From: Lachnospiraceae bacterium
GTDB lineage: Bacteria > Bacillota > Clostridia > Lachnospirales > Lachnospiraceae
Assembly: GCA_016284175.1 (NCBI GenBank)
Contig: JAEEOJ010000025.1
Coordinates: 1 to 53,475 of the forward strand
Reading direction: 5' to 3'
Length of the DNA: 53,475 nt
Shown piece after piece: positions 40,921-50,533 of the stretch (position 1 is the first letter of the stretch; every line of letters begins with the position of its first letter). Made by a program: the position numbers and the translations under genes. The notes under the pieces were generated by a model. The model was not told where the DNA came from. It saw nothing but the letters and a program-made list of their open reading frames with translations, and ran no database searches.

Positions 40921-41691
40921 TTATTTTCTGTTCTTCTCGTATATTAATCTGAGTCCGTGCATTGTAAGGTTTCTGTCATAAACCTGAATCATATCTGTCT
41001 CTTCACTGACGATGCTTCCTAAGCCGCCTGTTGCGACAACCTTAAGGTCTTCGAGACCTGATTCTTCTTTTACTTTTTTGATGATGTATTCTGTCTGTCC
41101 GATCTGTCCGTACACAAGGCCTGCCTGCATACTGGAGATGGTTTCCTGTGCAAGGATTGATGCGGGCTTTTTAATCTCTATCTCAGGAAGCTTTGCGGTA
41201 TCTTCCCAAAGTGCCTTCGCGGAGATTTTGATACCCGGTGCTGTGATACCTGCTGCGAATTCGCCGTCCTTTGTGACAAGGTCGTAGGTGGTTGCTGTAC
41301 CGAAATCAAGTACAAGTACAGGGCCTCCGTAAATATCGTATGCTGCAACTGCATCAACAATTCTGTCTGCACCGATTTCCTTGGGTGCTTCAGTGATGAT
41401 TTTGATGCCTGTCTTGATTCCGGGGCCAACGATAAGAGGTTTCTTCTTAAGATATCTTTCCATTGCATTTACGAGCGAATGCATTACATTGGGAACTACG
41501 GATGCAATGATGCAGCCGTCGATATCGTCGAGGCTTATATTGTTGTGCTCGATGAGTTCTAAAATAATTGCGCCGAATTCGTCCGATGTTCTGGACATCT
41601 TTGACATTATTTTAAACTTAACAAGCAGCTCCTCTCCCTTGTAAACACCGAAGTTGATATTTGTATTGCCTACGTCGCAAACCAGTAACAT
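40921..41691 (-). CDS. coaX: Type III pantothenate kinase
   Basis: This 256-aa enzyme carries out the first step of CoA synthesis. It has the ASKHA-fold phosphate loop [12 protein letters not shown] (residues 5-16), [13 protein letters not shown] and [11 protein letters not shown] (about 124-134), all typical of CoaX. Type III kinases need a monovalent cation and are not inhibited by CoA. GGAGGG lies 5 nt before the ATG. It follows the DUF6145-like gene by 12 bp. Confidence 0.95.
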   Translation of the reverse strand: MLLVCDVGNTNINFGVYKGEELLVKFKIMSKMSRTSDEFGAIILELIEHNNISLDDIDGCIIASVVPNVMHSLVNAMERYLKKKPLIVGPGIKTGIKIITEAPKEIGADRIVDAVAAYDIYGGPVLVLDFGTATTYDLVTKDGEFAAGITAPGIKISAKALWEDTAKLPEIEIKKPASILAQETISSMQAGLVYGQIGQTEYIIKKVKEESGLEDLKVVATGGLGSIVSEETDMIQVYDRNLTMHGLRLIYEKNRK

Positions 41692-41703
41692 TTCTACCCT
41701 CCG

Positions 41704-42084
41704 TTATTCTTCCCTTTCACCGCCGACTTCCGCGAGAATCTTCGCGGGATCTTCTTTTAGGATAAATACTCTGTAGTAAAGTGTGAGCGCTTCGAAAAGT
41801 TCTCTCTTGTTTTTCTGCACTTCTTTGACAAGGAGACCCGCACTTACTTCGTCATAGTAAAAATCGTTTTCGTCCGAATCGGTCTGGATGATCGGAATGC
41901 CGTCTTCATCAAAAGCGATGAGGAAAATGCCGCCGACTTCCTCGGTAAAGAGCACGCACATGATGTGCAAATCTTCTTTGACCTGTTCGGGAATTTTGTC
42001 GAATTCTTTGTTGAAATAATATTTTTTCTCATAGGCGTTTGAGCCGCAGAGAACTATTTTGTCGACTATTTTTTTATTATCCAT
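41704..42084 (-). CDS. DUF6145-like conserved protein
   Basis: This 126-aa acidic soluble protein, with blocks CGSNAYEKKYYFN and LTYYRVFILKED written from memory as Lachnospiraceae-specific (here LTLYYRVFILKED), probably belongs to DUF6145, which has no known function. It has no membrane or signal part. It lies between argF and coaX with short spacings (29 and 12 bp). The DUF name is my recollection. Confidence 0.65.
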   Translation of the reverse strand: MDNKKIVDKIVLCGSNAYEKKYYFNKEFDKIPEQVKEDLHIMCVLFTEEVGGIFLIAFDEDGIPIIQTDSDENDFYYDEVSAGLLVKEVQKNKRELFEALTLYYRVFILKEDPAKILAEVGGEREE

Positions 42085-42113
42085 TTTTTCTCTCTGTTTT
42101 CTTTTATGAGCTT

Positions 42114-43124
42114 TTACTGCTCGTTTTCAAATGCACCGAGTGTTGCGGCCATTACGGCTTTGATGGTGTGCATTCTGTTCTCGGCTTCGTCGAATACTCT
42201 TGAGTATGATGACTCGAATACTTCGTCTGTAACTTCCATTTCTTCGAGTCCGAATTTCTCGCCGATTTCTTTGCCAATCTTTGTTTTAAGATCATGGTAT
42301 GAAGGCAGGCAGTGAAGGAAGATTGCGCCTTCGCCGGCGTTCTTCATTACGTCCATTGTAACTCTGTAGGGAGTTAAATCTTCGATACGCTCTTTCCATA
42401 CTTCGTCGGGCTCGCCCATTGATACCCATACATCTGTACAGATGATGTCTGAACCCTTTGTGCCTTCTTCTACGTTCTCTGTTAATGTGATGCTGCCGCC
42501 TGAAAGCTTGCAGAATTCTTCACATTCAGCCACGAGTTCTTTGGAAGGGAAATACTTAGCGGGAGCACATGCTGTGAAGTGCATGCCCATCTTGGAACAT
42601 GCGATCATATATGAGTTGCCCATGTTGTATCTTGCATCACCCATGTAGGTGAGTTTCTTGCCTTCTAATCCGCCTAAATGCTCACGAATTGTAAGCATGT
42701 CTGCGAGCATCTGTGTGGGATGATATTCGTTGGTTAAACCGTTCCATACGGGGATGTCTGAATACTTTGCAAGTTCTTCTACGATTGTCTGCTCAAAACC
42801 GCGGTATTCGATACCGTCATAAATTCTTGAAAGAACGCGTGCTGTATCTGCGATGCTTTCCTTTTTACCAATCTGAGAGCAGCTCGGATCAAGGTATGTT
42901 GCATGCATACCAAGGTCAAAAGCACCTACTTCAAATGAGCATCTGGTTCTGGTACTGGTTTTCTCAAAAATCAATACTACATTTTTTCCCTTGAGTTCAT
43001 CCATGGGAATGCCGTTTTTCTTCTTGTACTTAAGCTTGGCAGATAAGTCGAGCATATACTCGATTTCTTCCTTCGTAAAATCCTTTAATGTAAGGAAATC
43101 CCTGCCCTTTAAAGAGATACTCAT
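42114..43124 (-). CDS. argF: Ornithine carbamoyltransferase
   Basis: This 336-aa enzyme makes citrulline from ornithine and carbamoyl phosphate. Motifs are STRTR (carbamoyl-phosphate binding), [11 protein letters not shown], the ornithine-side HCLPSYHD, and [15 protein letters not shown] at the end. I start it at 43124, since CGGAGG lies just before that ATG; the longer frame adds 17 residues with no family match. It may serve arginine synthesis or the deiminase pathway; no other arginine gene is near. A palindrome upstream is discussed separately. Confidence 0.95.
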   Translation of the reverse strand: MSISLKGRDFLTLKDFTKEEIEYMLDLSAKLKYKKKNGIPMDELKGKNVVLIFEKTSTRTRCSFEVGAFDLGMHATYLDPSCSQIGKKESIADTARVLSRIYDGIEYRGFEQTIVEELAKYSDIPVWNGLTNEYHPTQMLADMLTIREHLGGLEGKKLTYMGDARYNMGNSYMIACSKMGMHFTACAPAKYFPSKELVAECEEFCKLSGGSITLTENVEEGTKGSDIICTDVWVSMGEPDEVWKERIEDLTPYRVTMDVMKNAGEGAIFLHCLPSYHDLKTKIGKEIGEKFGLEEMEVTDEVFESSYSRVFDEAENRMHTIKAVMAATLGAFENEQ

Positions 43125-43156
43125 TTTTAATCCTCCGTTATATATAATAACTACAA

Positions 43157-43182
43157 AAGCCATATGATTGGACATATGGCTT
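43157..43182 (-). terminator. Hairpin between cell-wall hydrolase and argF
   Basis: A perfect 10-bp stem AAGCCATATG (43157-43166) with CATATGGCTT (43173-43182) and a 6-nt loop. Only four T follow on the minus strand, so it is a weak terminator of the hydrolase gene or an element of the argF leader. Confidence 0.55.
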
Positions 43183-43217
43183 AATTACATATTTATACAT
43201 CTGTAAACAAACATGCT

Positions 43218-44363
43218 TTAGTAGAATACGTGTGCTCCGATAACTACACCGCTTTCGCCGGATCCTGCTCTGTGGAAGTTCTTTGCATCGCCGACTGTTG
43301 TGGCACCTTCAAGTGCTTCTCTTGCAGCCTGCATACATTCTGCGTTAACACCGTTTGCAAGAACTACGTCGAGCGAACCGTTTGTAGCGGGACCGAACTG
43401 TCCGGGTGCATAAATAACTTCCCTGATGGAGTTCGGATATCTTTCAGATTTAACTCTGTTAAGAACTACAGCACCAACCGCAAGTTTACCGTCGTAGCAC
43501 TGGTTACCTGCCTCTGCCTGAATGATGGCACCAAGTAATGTTGTGTCATCCGCATTTGCAGCATAAGCACCCTGGTTAGCTGTAAGCTTTGCTTTTTCCA
43601 AAGCAGCGATAGCTTCACGTGCTTTGATTTCTTCCATTGTTTCGCCGTCTTCGATGAAGCATTCAACATCCACATAGTCTGCTGATACGTATCTTTCGGC
43701 GCCTTTGTAATCTACCTTAACCCAGTCTTCGAGTTCTTCGAGAACTGTCCACTCTGAATTGATTTCAAACAAACCGTCGGTCTCTGCTTCCGTGCTCGGA
43801 CCTTTTCTGATTCTTAAGCATTCAACGTTTACACGTGCTATACGATCGCAGACTTCCTCTGCGTATGCTTTGGCGTCTTCCCCAAAATAAAGGAAGTCGT
43901 TTCTTACCCATCCTACGAGTTCACCGGACTCAATCTTGGTCCAGCCGTCACCCTCTTCAAGAATGGTACCGCCGCACTTGTTGTAAAGCATTCCGACTAC
44001 TTCGCAGTCTGTGTTTGCTTCTGCACGAACGTTAACGGAGTTCTGAACGTTTGCCATTACGAAGTTGATTTCTTCTTCCTCGGGAACTTCTTCCACGATT
44101 TCTTCAACCTCGGGTGCGGCTGCTTTCTTGGCTTTCTGTGCAGTCTTTTCTACCGCTTCGACATAAATGTCTTTTTCGGTAATTCCCGCAACACCGCCGT
44201 CAAGTATAAACGAATCCATTTCCATCTCGGGTACGTTTAATGTTGCTTTGCCGTTCACATCCACCATATCATTTATTTTGAAAGGTGAAGCTCCGATGCC
44301 TATTATTGATAATACTGATGCGCATGTTAAAGCAGTTATGCGCACTTTAAAATTTCCTAACAT
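43218..44363 (-). CDS. SleB-type cell-wall hydrolase with two SH3 domains
   Basis: This 381-aa secreted protein has an N-terminal signal (to about residue 27), an acidic linker, two bacterial SH3 domains (about 100-160 and 178-235) and a C-terminal SleB/hydrolase_2 domain. The latter has the catalytic Glu in IIQAEAGNQCYDG and blocks VGAVVLNRVKS and YAPGQFGP. Such domains are lytic transglycosylases acting on peptidoglycan, with SH3 domains holding the wall. A near-consensus promoter lies upstream; the ribosome site is weak. Confidence 0.88.
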   Translation of the reverse strand: MLGNFKVRITALTCASVLSIIGIGASPFKINDMVDVNGKATLNVPEMEMDSFILDGGVAGITEKDIYVEAVEKTAQKAKKAAAPEVEEIVEEVPEEEEINFVMANVQNSVNVRAEANTDCEVVGMLYNKCGGTILEEGDGWTKIESGELVGWVRNDFLYFGEDAKAYAEEVCDRIARVNVECLRIRKGPSTEAETDGLFEINSEWTVLEELEDWVKVDYKGAERYVSADYVDVECFIEDGETMEEIKAREAIAALEKAKLTANQGAYAANADDTTLLGAIIQAEAGNQCYDGKLAVGAVVLNRVKSERYPNSIREVIYAPGQFGPATNGSLDVVLANGVNAECMQAAREALEGATTVGDAKNFHRAGSGESGVVIGAHVFY

Positions 44364-44465
44364 AAAATAACCGTTTTTGTAATCTGTATCTCTCGACTTA
44401 AGTCTTATAACCCACTGTTCCTAAATCGTAAAACCAAGGATGTCCAAAAATGTTGCTTACGTGAA

Positions 44466-44494
44466 ATATTACCAAAAAATCGCGCAAATGTCAA
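44466..44494 (-). promoter_or_regulatory. Promoter of the cell-wall hydrolase
   Basis: TTGACA (44489-44494) and TAATAT (44466-44471) are exactly 17 bp apart on the minus strand. The leader to the start codon would be about 95 nt; no riboswitch-like structure was recognised. Confidence 0.8.
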
Positions 44495-44540
44495 ATTTTA
44501 AGCCACTTTGTCCCGCTTTTATGCCCGATGTTTCCTGCGT

Positions 44541-45314
44541 TTATCTTGTTTCTATACCGTCAATAATCGTTCCCTTTTTATCTCTCCAGTAAACGCCGTC
44601 GGAAACGATATAATCCTCGTTATTTTTTATTGCCTCGCAGAATTCCTTTGCGCTTTTTATCCTCTTTTTAAAGGCCATTCCGCCACCGAAGAGGCGCGTT
44701 GAATGCGTGTCGGAACCTGCTGTAATCGGCTTGTTAAATTTAAGCGCAAGTTCGATTGCCTGATCGTTCCACTCTGCTACATTGTGCGCCTTGCTTAAAG
44801 GGCTTGAATGTGTCGCATTGTAAGCTTCGATTGCATCAGCATACTGAGGGAATGTACGTATCTCAGGGATGTAGGGCTCAACTCTGAAAGGGTGTGCCTG
44901 TGAAACAAGGCCGTTTCGCATCTTTATGAGCTCGTACTGTCTTTCGATGGTGCATGTTCTGAATTCGGGCATTTTGATAAAGTCTTCGGGAGTGAGTCCG
45001 TAGATTAAAAACTCGGTTCCCTGAAAGCCCGTTTCCATTCCGAAGAATACGTCAAAGTCGTTTGCGTCCCCGTATCTTTTGGCATCGCGGTAACCTGCTG
45101 CATAAAGGTTCATCCACTCTTCCCAGGGAAGTTCTCTCGAGACGCATGTGTTGCCGCCCCAGTTGTGGTCGGTGATGAATGCGCCCGAATAACCGAACTC
45201 TTTGCACGCTTCGGCCATTTCGTAACCGGTATTGTTACCGCACGCACTGCCCTGATTGGTGTGCATGTGTGTCTCATAAAAGTAAGGATAATCTTCTCGT
45301 AAAATAATTTTCAT
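44541..45314 (-). CDS. PHP-domain phosphoesterase
   Basis: This 257-aa protein has the PHP metal-binding motifs: HMHTNQGSACG (HxH, residues about 17-27), ITDHNWGGN (about 48-56), SQAHPFRV and, near the end, GSDTHSTRLFG. This layout matches histidinol-phosphatase-like and nucleoside phosphoesterase enzymes, which use three metals. The substrate is unknown. AAAGGAA lies ahead of the ATG. It follows the DUF368 gene by 10 bp and likely shares its transcript. Confidence 0.85.
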   Translation of the reverse strand: MKIILREDYPYFYETHMHTNQGSACGNNTGYEMAEACKEFGYSGAFITDHNWGGNTCVSRELPWEEWMNLYAAGYRDAKRYGDANDFDVFFGMETGFQGTEFLIYGLTPEDFIKMPEFRTCTIERQYELIKMRNGLVSQAHPFRVEPYIPEIRTFPQYADAIEAYNATHSSPLSKAHNVAEWNDQAIELALKFNKPITAGSDTHSTRLFGGGMAFKKRIKSAKEFCEAIKNNEDYIVSDGVYWRDKKGTIIDGIETR

Positions 45315-45324
45315 GTCGTTTCCT

Positions 45325-46218
45325 TTAATCTGTCTGTTCTTCTATCTTAAAGTTGCTCAAAAAATATGCGACTATAAATCCGATAATCACGCACGCTGCA
45401 GAGATAAAAATATCCGAGAGTCTGTACGGATGGAATATCGGGAAAATCATTATCGTCGATGATACGACTATTCCGATAACTGCGTGGAACGCTTCGGAAT
45501 AATGCTTTTTAAATATGTATTCAACGAGCCTTGCTAATGCTGCTGCCGTTAAAAGCATACCGACTACCCACGGAATGATTACTATCGGTTTAAAGCCTGC
45601 CAGGCCTGCGTTAAACGATTCGTAGATGCCGAGACTCATCATGATGGATGAACTTGTTAAGCCCGGAATGATGATGCTTAAGCCCCACATAAAACCTGAG
45701 AAAAGATACCACCATACATTCGGAGTGATATTAAGATTCGGAAGCATTGCAACCGAGAAAAGTAATGCAAACATCACGATGAAAGCTACCGCCATCGAAA
45801 TGAATGAGCTTGCTTTACGGCCTTTTTTGCCCGCCTGTTTGTAGAGTGAAGGAATATTTCCGAAAATCATTCCGACAAAGGTCCAGAGCGTAAATACTTC
45901 GTATCTTGCATACATAAACTTGATGACGTTTGACACCGCAAAAAAGCCTATCGCCCAGCCGATGCCGATAAACATGTATATCTTCCAGTGCTTCTTAAAC
46001 GCTCTGAACGGATGCGAGAAAAGTTCCATGATAAGCGGATACATTCCGAGCACAACGCATAATACTCCGCCGCTGAACCCGGGGAGTATTGCACCTGCTC
46101 CGACTGCCACACCGCACACAAGATCGATGATTATTTTTTCTATCTTCGTTCTCTCGCGTTTCTTAGTGCCGTTTTCGGAAGTTTCTTCTATTTGATTTTT
46201 TGATCCCTCTGTTTCCAT
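45325..46218 (-). CDS. DUF368 polyprenyl-phosphate transporter (PopT-like)
   Basis: This 297-aa integral membrane protein has about eight segments and the DUF368 signature GAGAILPGFSGGVLCVVLGM near residues 42-61, with a second, related turn (SIIIPGLTSSSIMMSLG) in the other half. DUF368 proteins (PopT) have been shown to recycle undecaprenyl phosphate across the membrane for wall synthesis. The N-terminus is highly charged. It precedes the PHP gene. A place near the wall hydrolase gene fits an envelope role. Confidence 0.9.
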   Translation of the reverse strand: METEGSKNQIEETSENGTKKRERTKIEKIIIDLVCGVAVGAGAILPGFSGGVLCVVLGMYPLIMELFSHPFRAFKKHWKIYMFIGIGWAIGFFAVSNVIKFMYARYEVFTLWTFVGMIFGNIPSLYKQAGKKGRKASSFISMAVAFIVMFALLFSVAMLPNLNITPNVWWYLFSGFMWGLSIIIPGLTSSSIMMSLGIYESFNAGLAGFKPIVIIPWVVGMLLTAAALARLVEYIFKKHYSEAFHAVIGIVVSSTIMIFPIFHPYRLSDIFISAACVIIGFIVAYFLSNFKIEEQTD

Positions 46219-46246
46219 TTATAAGCCGTTCCGAGCCCGGATAATA

Positions 46247-46927
46247 CTATTCTTCCATGCTCTTTACGATTTTTACGATTCTGCTCGTACCGAGTCTGTC
46301 GGCTCCGAGCTTGATAAATTCTTCGGCATCTTCAAGCGATGCGATACCGCCTGCCGCCTTTATTTTAACGGGCGCTTTTACATACTTTGCAAATAATGCA
46401 ACGTCTTCCTTCGTAGCGCCGCCCTTTGAAAATCCCGTTGAAGTCTTGATGTAATCTGCGCCTGACTCATTAACGATTTCGCACATCTTAATCTTTTCTT
46501 CGTCTGTTAAAAGACATGTCTCGATGATGACTTTAAGCACCTTGTCTTCACATGCTGTTTTTACGGACTTTATGTCTTTTAGGATGTCGTCGTATTTTTT
46601 GTCTTTAAGTGCGCCGACATGAATGACCATATCGATTTCGTCTGCGCCGTTTTCGATGGCTTCTCTGGCTTCCATGCATTTAACCGCGGTGGTTGAGTAG
46701 CCGTTCGGGAAGCCGATGACTGTGCAGACTTTTACGTTCGGAAGGTGCTGCTCTGCCGCTTCTTCCTTGATGTATTCGCTTGCTTTTTTTACATATGCTG
46801 CGGGAATGCAGACTGAAGCGGTCTGATATTTAACCGCATCATCGCAGATAACTTTAATCTGATCCCAGGTTGCGTCAACCGCAAGAAGTGTATGGTCAAC
46901 TTTTGAAAGTATTTCTTTGATATCCAT
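46247..46927 (-). CDS. deoC: Deoxyribose-phosphate aldolase
   Basis: This 226-aa class I aldolase splits deoxyribose-5-phosphate into glyceraldehyde-3-phosphate and acetaldehyde. Motifs are [16 protein letters not shown] near the start, [10 protein letters not shown], the Schiff-base Lys in [14 protein letters not shown] and KAAGGIAS near the end. The start at 46927 is decided by AGGAG 7 nt ahead; the longer frame adds residues without family match. It follows lysA by 10 bp. Confidence 0.95.
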   Translation of the reverse strand: MDIKEILSKVDHTLLAVDATWDQIKVICDDAVKYQTASVCIPAAYVKKASEYIKEEAAEQHLPNVKVCTVIGFPNGYSTTAVKCMEAREAIENGADEIDMVIHVGALKDKKYDDILKDIKSVKTACEDKVLKVIIETCLLTDEEKIKMCEIVNESGADYIKTSTGFSKGGATKEDVALFAKYVKAPVKIKAAGGIASLEDAEEFIKLGADRLGTSRIVKIVKSMEE

Positions 46928-46937
46928 ATGGATTCTC

Positions 46938-48188
46938 CTATTCTGTGAAGAGTGCGAAGAGATCATCGTATGTTTCTCTTCTTCTTATAAGTTTGTCTGT
47001 GCCTTCCTTGGTAATAAGAACTTCTGCTGCACGAGGACGCGTGTTGTAGGATGAGCTCATTGAATAGCCGTAAGCACCTGCATCGAGTACGCATACCAAA
47101 TCGCCTGTTTCAATGTGAGCCACAGGTCTTTCCTTACAAAGAAGGTCGCCTGATTCACAGATGTTACCAGATACACTTACTTCTTCGAGTACGTCTCTGC
47201 TTACTGCCTTGCCGTTGTGAAGCACTTCGATTTCATGATATGAATCGTAAAGTGTGGGACGTGCAAGAACGTTCATACCGATGTCGGTACCTGCGTATCT
47301 TTTACCTGCGTTCTGCTTTGTTGCATGTACTCTGCCAAGGATAACTCCGCCTTCTGCCACGCAGTATCTGCCGGGTTCGCTCTTAAATAAAGGCAGATTG
47401 TCTTTGTGCTTTTCTGCATATGCATCAAGAAGTGCTGTAAATCTTTCTGTGAATGAAGCCATGTCAAACTTTGCTTCGTCGTCTAATTTATGATAAGGAA
47501 TACCGTATCCGCCGCCGAAGTCGATGTACTCGAGGCTGTCAAACTTCTCAGCAATTCTTAAGAAGTTTTCAACTGCCTGAAGAAAGGGTTCGGGATCAAG
47601 ATACTGTGAACCTACATGCTGGTTGATTTCAGCGATTGTAAGGTTGTATTTATTGGCAATTTCAAAGATTTTATCAACGTCTTCTTCAGCTACACCGAAT
47701 TTGGTTTTCTTGCCTGCTGTAACAACTTTTTCATGATGTCCTGCGCCTACGCCGGGATTGATTCTGACTGAGCATTTTCCGCCGGGGTTAAGCTGTCCGA
47801 ATAAATCGAGCTGATCAAGGCTGTCGAGACTTACCATGATGTCGTGGTCGATTGCAAACTGAAGTTCTGACTTATCTACATTGTTGGGTACGAAGAAAAT
47901 TCTGTCTGAAGGGAAGCCTGCTTTGATAAGAAGTCTCATCTCGCCTTCCGACATAGCATCTGCGTTAAGGCCTTCTTCAAGCGCCATCTTAAGGATGGTT
48001 AAATTGCTGTTAGCCTTCATTGAGTAGTTAGCACGATAAGGATATTTTGTGATAACGTTTGCAACGTCTCTCATGTGCTCTCTGATGTTTTCCTCGTTGT
48101 ATACGTATACGGGTGTACCGTATTTCTGTGCTATTTCTTCAGGATTGATTCCTTTAAAAAAGTTGCTTTCTTCAATGTAGGATCTCAT
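46938..48188 (-). CDS. lysA: Diaminopimelate decarboxylase
   Basis: This 416-aa PLP enzyme makes lysine from meso-diaminopimelate. The PLP Lys is in [11 protein letters not shown] (about residue 58), with the alanine-racemase-like barrel motifs [19 protein letters not shown] and [11 protein letters not shown], the latter with the Cys of the dimer active site. Size is normal. It is the first gene of a lysA-deoC pair. Ribosome site AAAGAGAG is moderate. Confidence 0.95.
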   Translation of the reverse strand: MRSYIEESNFFKGINPEEIAQKYGTPVYVYNEENIREHMRDVANVITKYPYRANYSMKANSNLTILKMALEEGLNADAMSEGEMRLLIKAGFPSDRIFFVPNNVDKSELQFAIDHDIMVSLDSLDQLDLFGQLNPGGKCSVRINPGVGAGHHEKVVTAGKKTKFGVAEEDVDKIFEIANKYNLTIAEINQHVGSQYLDPEPFLQAVENFLRIAEKFDSLEYIDFGGGYGIPYHKLDDEAKFDMASFTERFTALLDAYAEKHKDNLPLFKSEPGRYCVAEGGVILGRVHATKQNAGKRYAGTDIGMNVLARPTLYDSYHEIEVLHNGKAVSRDVLEEVSVSGNICESGDLLCKERPVAHIETGDLVCVLDAGAYGYSMSSSYNTRPRAAEVLITKEGTDKLIRRRETYDDLFALFTE

Positions 48189-48246
48189 AAATAATTCTCT
48201 CTTTCATATATAATCGGAATAATGTCTTCCGTATTTTTTCCGAATT

Positions 48247-48903
48247 TTATTTTATTGCAGAGTTGGTCGTACTGCAAGAATTTAATTTTTGTTCTGCTTC
48301 GGCTGCCTCGCTTATTATATTTTGGGCGGCCGATTTTTCCCCGGCTTCGCGTTTAATTAAAGGAATGTCGACAATCAGAGTAAATATCAGAAGCACTGCA
48401 TTTAAAAGCAGCACTAAAAGAGAACTGACCAGAATTGTCGCCGACACAGCAATCAATACTATAAATATGGTTTCGCCAAAAGTGTGCTGTTCCAATTCTT
48501 CTTTGTACAGCGAAATGACGGTATGCAGGAAAAATGACGAACCGCCAATCAAAAGAATCGTACCACCGAAACATCCGAGTATATTTAAAATCGAAAAAAC
48601 AAATTTCGGGATTGTATTTTTTACGAATATTCTTATTATCGCGAAAATTATCGGAATTAATTCCAGAATTCCCAAAATTGCTATAGGAAGCAGAATAATC
48701 GCCATAATCGATGCTAAAATAGGTGTCAGCAGACCTGCCACAAGTCCGCCCCATTCACCCGCATTCGCGGAAATCCAGATTATGCCCACGATGCCGGCTA
48801 TAATCCCGCCAAGACCCAATATAGTTACGATTGTACCGATTAAAAGCAGAATCGCATTGTTAAGATAGAACAGAATTTCCCTGATGATTTTTTTTGCTTT
48901 CAT
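48247..48903 (-). CDS. Multi-pass membrane protein of unknown function
   Basis: This 218-aa protein has four or five long hydrophobic segments rich in Ile, Gly and Leu (about 12-40, 48-75, 78-98, 115-140, 150-185) and a polar C-terminal tail. No motif is recognised. GGGGGAG lies just before the ATG at 48903, the preferred start. The opposite strand also carries a 201-codon open frame, a shadow of these hydrophobic codons. Confidence 0.6.
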   Translation of the reverse strand: MKAKKIIREILFYLNNAILLLIGTIVTILGLGGIIAGIVGIIWISANAGEWGGLVAGLLTPILASIMAIILLPIAILGILELIPIIFAIIRIFVKNTIPKFVFSILNILGCFGGTILLIGGSSFFLHTVISLYKEELEQHTFGETIFIVLIAVSATILVSSLLVLLLNAVLLIFTLIVDIPLIKREAGEKSAAQNIISEAAEAEQKLNSCSTTNSAIK

Positions 48904-48942
48904 TTTCTCCCCCATTTTTCATTTACACATTTACAATCCCCA

Positions 48943-50433
48943 TTAATGCTGCGTGTCGTTTGTGAAAAGCGCAGTCTTACGATTAATCATATCATCTATC
49001 TTTTCAAGATACAAATCGATGTCTTTTACATTGTCGCACCTCTCAATGAGGCCGTCTGCATGCACGCATTTTGACACGCTGCCTGCACCCATTGCGACTA
49101 TGGACTGGATTTCCTCCATGATTAAAATGTTGTAAAGGCCTTCCTTGCCGGGCTTCGAATAACCCGTATTTTCAAGGTTTCCGGCCATCTGCTTCTGACG
49201 GTAGAGATAGTAGGGATTAAGTCCCATTGCCTTTGCGCCCTCTGCGCAGATTCTCATTGCTTCCTCATAATCCATTGTGATTTCAAGCTCGTTTTCATCC
49301 ATCCATCTCTTTAAGCGTGATGCTCTTTTGATGGCGAGTGAATGAACAGTGAGTGAGTCCGGTGCGAGTTTTATAAGTTCGTCGATTGTATGTTTTACAT
49401 CTTCAACTGTCTCGCCCGGAAGCCCTAAAATAATGTCTGAATTGATGTTATCAAACCCTGCTTCTCTGACTAAATTGAAGGCGTCTATGAACTGCTGAAC
49501 CGTGTGATTACGACCGATTGTTTTAAGAGTTTTGTCGCTCATTGTCTGCGGATTAACTGAGATTCTTGTGATAGGATATTTCTTAATTACATCGAGTTTT
49601 TCCTTGGTAATGCTGTCCGCACGGCCTGCCTCGATTGTAAATTCTCTGACATTTTCCATAGGAAGAATGTTCGTAATATACCCTAAAAGTTCATCGAGTT
49701 CTTCGGGGCTTAACGTGGTCGGTGTACCGCCGCCTATGTATATTGTATCAAGGTACCTGTCCGACATATGGGACACATCCCATTCAAGTTCTTTTTTGAT
49801 TGCAAGAAGATAGTTTTTGATTTTATCTTTGTATTTGAATATCGGATTGGATGTAAAAGAACAGTAAAGACATGTCGAAGGGCAGAAAGGAATACCGACG
49901 TACACACTGTATCCATCTGTCTCGTGAAGCCTCGACATGATTTCGATTTCACGCTTCGCAATGTCGATTCCAAGCTCAAGTTTTTCACCGCGAAGACGAC
50001 GCTCTGAGTAGGCGCGTTCCTTAATTTTGTCGATGACGGAGCCGGGCACGCAAAGCGAGCCGGGCACCGGGTCAAGTTCTTCTTCAAGCATGGTTCTTAT
50101 TAACTTTGTCGGGCGAATGCCTGTCAGGTTGCCCCAGGGAAGTTCTTTGCCCGTGCATTCGAATAAAAAATCATAGAGCGCAAGCCCGAATTCTTTTTTG
50201 GCCGCATCTTTTTCTGCAGACTTTATTTCAAAATCTTTTGATTTTTTAATGTCTTCAAAACAAAGAGAGATCTTTACATTCGCGCCGTCTTCTTTTATTT
50301 CAAACAGACCTTCAAATTCTCCTTCGGCATCTGCTACCGTAACAACTTCAACTCCCGGGAAGAATGATGTAAGCAATGCATATACATCGTATTCTCTCTC
50401 GCCTTTATTAATCTGAACCTTGATTCGTTTCAT
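48943..50433 (-). CDS. hemZ: HemZ-like coproporphyrinogen dehydrogenase (radical SAM)
   Basis: This protein (496 aa from the ATG at 50433) has a radical-SAM cluster GIPFCPSTCLYCSF (CxxxCxxC) and the HemN/HemZ blocks YIGGGTPTTLSP, FTIEAGRADS and SDIILGLPGETVEDV. HemZ is the B. subtilis coproporphyrinogen dehydrogenase-like protein, about 500 aa. Near residue 115 the protein contains VPGSLCVPGS, encoded by a REP-like double repeat (50039-50068), an in-frame insertion between LRPTKL-type and IDKIKERAY helices. The start is uncertain, since an AAGAG site is moderate and upstream Met codons exist. Confidence 0.85.
   Translation of the reverse strand: MKRIKVQINKGEREYDVYALLTSFFPGVEVVTVADAEGEFEGLFEIKEDGANVKISLCFEDIKKSKDFEIKSAEKDAAKKEFGLALYDFLFECTGKELPWGNLTGIRPTKLIRTMLEEELDPVPGSLCVPGSVIDKIKERAYSERRLRGEKLELGIDIAKREIEIMSRLHETDGYSVYVGIPFCPSTCLYCSFTSNPIFKYKDKIKNYLLAIKKELEWDVSHMSDRYLDTIYIGGGTPTTLSPEELDELLGYITNILPMENVREFTIEAGRADSITKEKLDVIKKYPITRISVNPQTMSDKTLKTIGRNHTVQQFIDAFNLVREAGFDNINSDIILGLPGETVEDVKHTIDELIKLAPDSLTVHSLAIKRASRLKRWMDENELEITMDYEEAMRICAEGAKAMGLNPYYLYRQKQMAGNLENTGYSKPGKEGLYNILIMEEIQSIVAMGAGSVSKCVHADGLIERCDNVKDIDLYLEKIDDMINRKTALFTNDTQH
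50039..50068. repeat. GAGCCGGGCAC double repeat inside hemZ
   Basis: Two copies of GAGCCGGGCAC start 18 bp apart (50039 and 50057), the same period as the intergenic copy at 29398. Over 31 bases the two elements agree at about 24 by eye. The reading frame stays open through it. Confidence 0.65.
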
Positions 50434-50533
50434 TGTGTTTCTCTTTTCAAATTTATCCATGGATCGGAATTCTTTATCATCCATGACTTTTTAGCATGGT
50501 ATTCTCCCATGACAAATTCAATCTTTTATGAAT

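Noticed and set aside
43157-43182. Palindrome before argF as an ArgR operator
   Set aside because: Its sequence (AAGCCATATG arms) does not fit the ArgR box pattern; a terminator-like role for the upstream gene is simpler.
44364-44540. Riboswitch or T-box in the long leader of the cell-wall hydrolase
   Set aside because: No conserved T-box or known aptamer core was recognised; the region is explained by a promoter and a plain leader.
48263-48868. A 201-codon open frame on the plus strand opposite the multi-pass membrane gene
   Set aside because: It is fully antisense to a gene with a good ribosome site, and its composition mirrors hydrophobic codons on the other strand.
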